Positions 62,815 to 64,000 of a stretch of DNA of 64,000 nt are shown piece by piece. The DNA lies in NCBI RefSeq assembly GCF_025150565.1, contig NZ_CP102283.1:434001-498000 (forward strand), written 5' to 3'. Each line of letters opens with the position of its first letter. Position 1 is the first letter of the stretch. This DNA is from Granulicatella adiacens ATCC 49175 (lineage in GTDB: Bacteria > Bacillota > Bacilli > Lactobacillales > Aerococcaceae). The position numbers and the translations under genes are program-made. The notes below the pieces were generated by a model. The model was not told where the DNA came from, did not search any database, and saw only the letters and a list, made by a program, of their open reading frames with translations.

Positions 62815-63002
62815 GCAGGTCTTTTGCGAATCATTTGAATAGTCCATAGTTGCTACAATAGCTGTACCGGCGTGAGCCTTGGGTCTCACAGCCTATCAAG
62901 CCTCAAAGTAGGAGTAAGGAATCAATTCCTAACTCCTACTAATTCGCATCGATTACATTTGCTATTGTTGCTACTATGGGCCAAATGATTCTTCAGACCT
63001 GC
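62815..63002 (+). repeat. Structured intergenic repeat, copy F
   Basis: It follows the rpmG terminator. The outer arms are GCAGGTCT, GAATCATTTG, CATAGT and ACAATAGC (62815-62862) with complements in 62961-63002. Hairpin 1 (62869-62893) has GGCGTGAG/CTCAC.GCC with loop CCTTGGGT. Hairpin 2 (62907-62940) has AGTAGGAGT/ACTCCTACT, an A.A mismatch, AGGAA/TTCCT and a 4-nt loop. GTACCGG, AAGCCTCAAA and AATTCGCATCGA are the conserved joints; this copy is closest to the consensus. Confidence 0.9.
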
Positions 63003-63137
63003 TTGTATAAAAAAGAGTAGGTAGTGCCTAATATTTTGGATTTTACATTTTGTTACTTTGAACAACGTATTTAGAAATTTTGTCTCAGAGGGGCGAGAAC
63101 GACATTGTAGATGCTTCGTACGGACTGAAAAGACTTT
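63003..63137. other. Gene-free spacer between repeat copies
   Basis: AT-rich at first, then a GC-richer stretch (63090-63125) with GAGGGGCGAGAACG. No ORF, promoter or clear structure is seen. It might be decayed repeat sequence. Confidence 0.4.
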
Positions 63138-63250
63138 AGGTCTTTTGCGAATCATTTGAATAGTCCATAGTTGCTACAATAGTTGTACCGGCGTGAGACT
63201 TTGGCTCGAACTGGTGCCCTATTACGACTATTATGAAGACATCCCATGTC
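63138..63250 (+). repeat. Partial structured repeat (copy F2), hairpin 2 lost
   Basis: 63138-63203 repeats 62817-62882 of copy F almost exactly (left arm, GTACCGG and the start of hairpin 1, with a few changes). After that the sequence diverges: the linker, hairpin 2 and conserved tail are gone and a weak right arm (ACTATTATGAAGACAT) follows. It is a truncated duplicate of F about 320 bp downstream. Confidence 0.75.
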
Positions 63251-63312
63251 CTAAATGCGAGCATTTATACTCTTAGAGAAAAGCAGAAAAGTTCAATTGT
63301 TCATGGTATGTG

Positions 63313-63341
63313 TTCACAGAGGTGAGGATATCATGTATACT
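63313..63341 (+). promoter_or_regulatory. Promoter of the MATE gene
   Basis: TTCACA (63313-63318), a 17-bp spacer and the extended -10 TGTATACT (to 63341). The start codon lies close, leaving a very short leader. Confidence 0.5.
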
Positions 63342-63357
63342 AGAACAGGTGATTATT

Positions 63358-64000
63358 TTGGAAAAACAAAATTTTATAACGACGGGGCATATTAATCGTG
63401 TAATTTTAACGATTGCGACTCCGCTAATGATAAACAATTTAATTCGGACTTTATACAATTTGACGGATGGATTATATGTGGCGCAACTGTCAGCAGAAGA
63501 TTTTGCGGCAACAGCGTTTATTTGGCCGTTGAATTTTTTGTTTATTTCTCTTGGAATGGGGATAAGCGTTGGAGCAACCGCACTCATTGCTCAATATTTT
63601 GGAGCAGGAAAGTTCAGAGATGCCAAACGTTATGCGGGAAATGCGATGATTTTAACGTATTTCTTTGGATTCTTGTTATCGGTGATTGGATATTTCTTAG
63701 CACCTCTATTCGTGGAATGGATGGGCGCAGAGGGAACTTTTTTAGCAAAATCCGTATCGTATTTGAAAATTAACTTCATTGGACTTTTCTTTGATTTTTG
63801 CTACTTTGGCTATCAATCCTTGCTAAATGCACAAGGAAGAACACGCACGATTACAATGATTAGTGCGGCTTCTTCCATTTCAAATGTAATTCTAGATCCT
63901 ATCTTCATTTTTGCGACCATTCCATTTGTCGGACTCACCGGGTTGAACTGGGGAATTGAAGGGGCTGGATGGGCAACGGTCATTGCTAAAGTGTTGTTAC
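63358..64000 (+). CDS. MATE-family efflux transporter (partial, runs off the window)
   Basis: The first 214 residues of a Na+ or H+ driven multidrug-type exporter of the NorM/DinF class. IATPLMINNLIRTLYNLTDGLYVAQL, LGMGISVGATALIAQYFGAG and LNAQGRTRTITMISAASSISNVILDPIFIF are typical of the first six spans. The start is probably TTG at 63358, with AGGTGA (63347-63352) 5 nt upstream; GTG at 63349 is a possible alternative. The 3' end is outside the window, so full length is not known. Confidence 0.85.
   Translation, partial: MEKQNFITTGHINRVILTIATPLMINNLIRTLYNLTDGLYVAQLSAEDFAATAFIWPLNFLFISLGMGISVGATALIAQYFGAGKFRDAKRYAGNAMILTYFFGFLLSVIGYFLAPLFVEWMGAEGTFLAKSVSYLKINFIGLFFDFCYFGYQSLLNAQGRTRTITMISAASSISNVILDPIFIFATIPFVGLTGLNWGIEGAGWATVIAKVLL

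Noticed and set aside
1-63002. Structured elements as integron attC sites or group II intron remnants
   Set aside because: No integrase, no attC core sites and no gene cassettes; no intron domain V-like hairpin or reverse transcriptase. The two-hairpin junction fits neither.

Overview
The window is from a low-GC Gram-positive bacterium of the Lactobacillales. The evidence is YSIRK-type signal peptides with sortase signals, a Bacillus/Enterococcus-like housekeeping gene order, AGGAGG ribosome sites and several TTG starts. The surface proteins and gene mix suggest Carnobacteriaceae, perhaps a Granulicatella-like oral or mucosal organism. That is an inference from gene content and no search was run.

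Layout. 1-5015: the tail of a structured repeat, small tandem and inverted repeats, and a large cell-wall-anchored protein with eight 70-residue repeats. 5155-15412: the conserved block rsgA-rpe-thiN, rpmB, yloU-fakA, recG and plsX, interrupted by a VOC gene and two repeat-rich gaps. 15565-23775: an Lrp regulator with an aminotransferase, three small membrane proteins, a C69 dipeptidase with an APC permease, a glycosyltransferase and UDP-galactopyranose mutase. 24061-31620: trhO, then a heterodimeric multidrug-type ABC exporter behind a leader peptide and terminator, an M20 amidohydrolase, a flavodoxin-fold oxidoreductase and a YczE-like membrane protein. 31828-37505: an operon for host glycans, with a sugar-binding lipoprotein, two permeases, a GH112 galactosyl-N-acetylhexosamine phosphorylase and a DUF6903-like protein. 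37929-45474: tmk-darA-holB-yabA, a cassette of cytoplasmic sulfatase, formylglycine-generating enzyme and TSUP exporter, then trmN6-yazA-rsmI in reverse. 45693-50372: a DUF4097/PspC/YvlD envelope-stress-type operon, an IS3-family element and a DUF3290/DUF421 pair. 50563-57053: hprK-lgt-gpsA-galU-trxB, a lipoprotein and ilvE. 57095-64000: a second giant surface protein with MucBP-like repeats, rpmG, another repeat cluster and the start of a MATE transporter.

The most unusual content is a family of structured intergenic elements of about 185-250 bp. There are six complete copies (8521-8706, 11351-11552, 12034-12221, 23815-24024, 37568-37814, 62815-63002) and two partial ones (1-104, 63138-63250). 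Each can fold as a long outer stem enclosing two hairpins. Hairpin 1 keeps an apical loop close to CCTNNNGT and hairpin 2 keeps an A.A mismatch in the same place, while their stems change by compensating pairs from copy to copy. I know of no named family with this layout. It could be a non-coding RNA, a mobile hairpin element, or both.

The second notable system is the leader ORF at 25216-25284. Its last codons can pair with the 5' arm of a strong terminator just ahead of the ABC exporter, which is the arrangement expected for ribosome-controlled attenuation. Functionally, the surface adhesins, the GH112 operon and the sulfatase cassette fit together as tools for life on mucin-type or other host glycans. 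That link is inferred.
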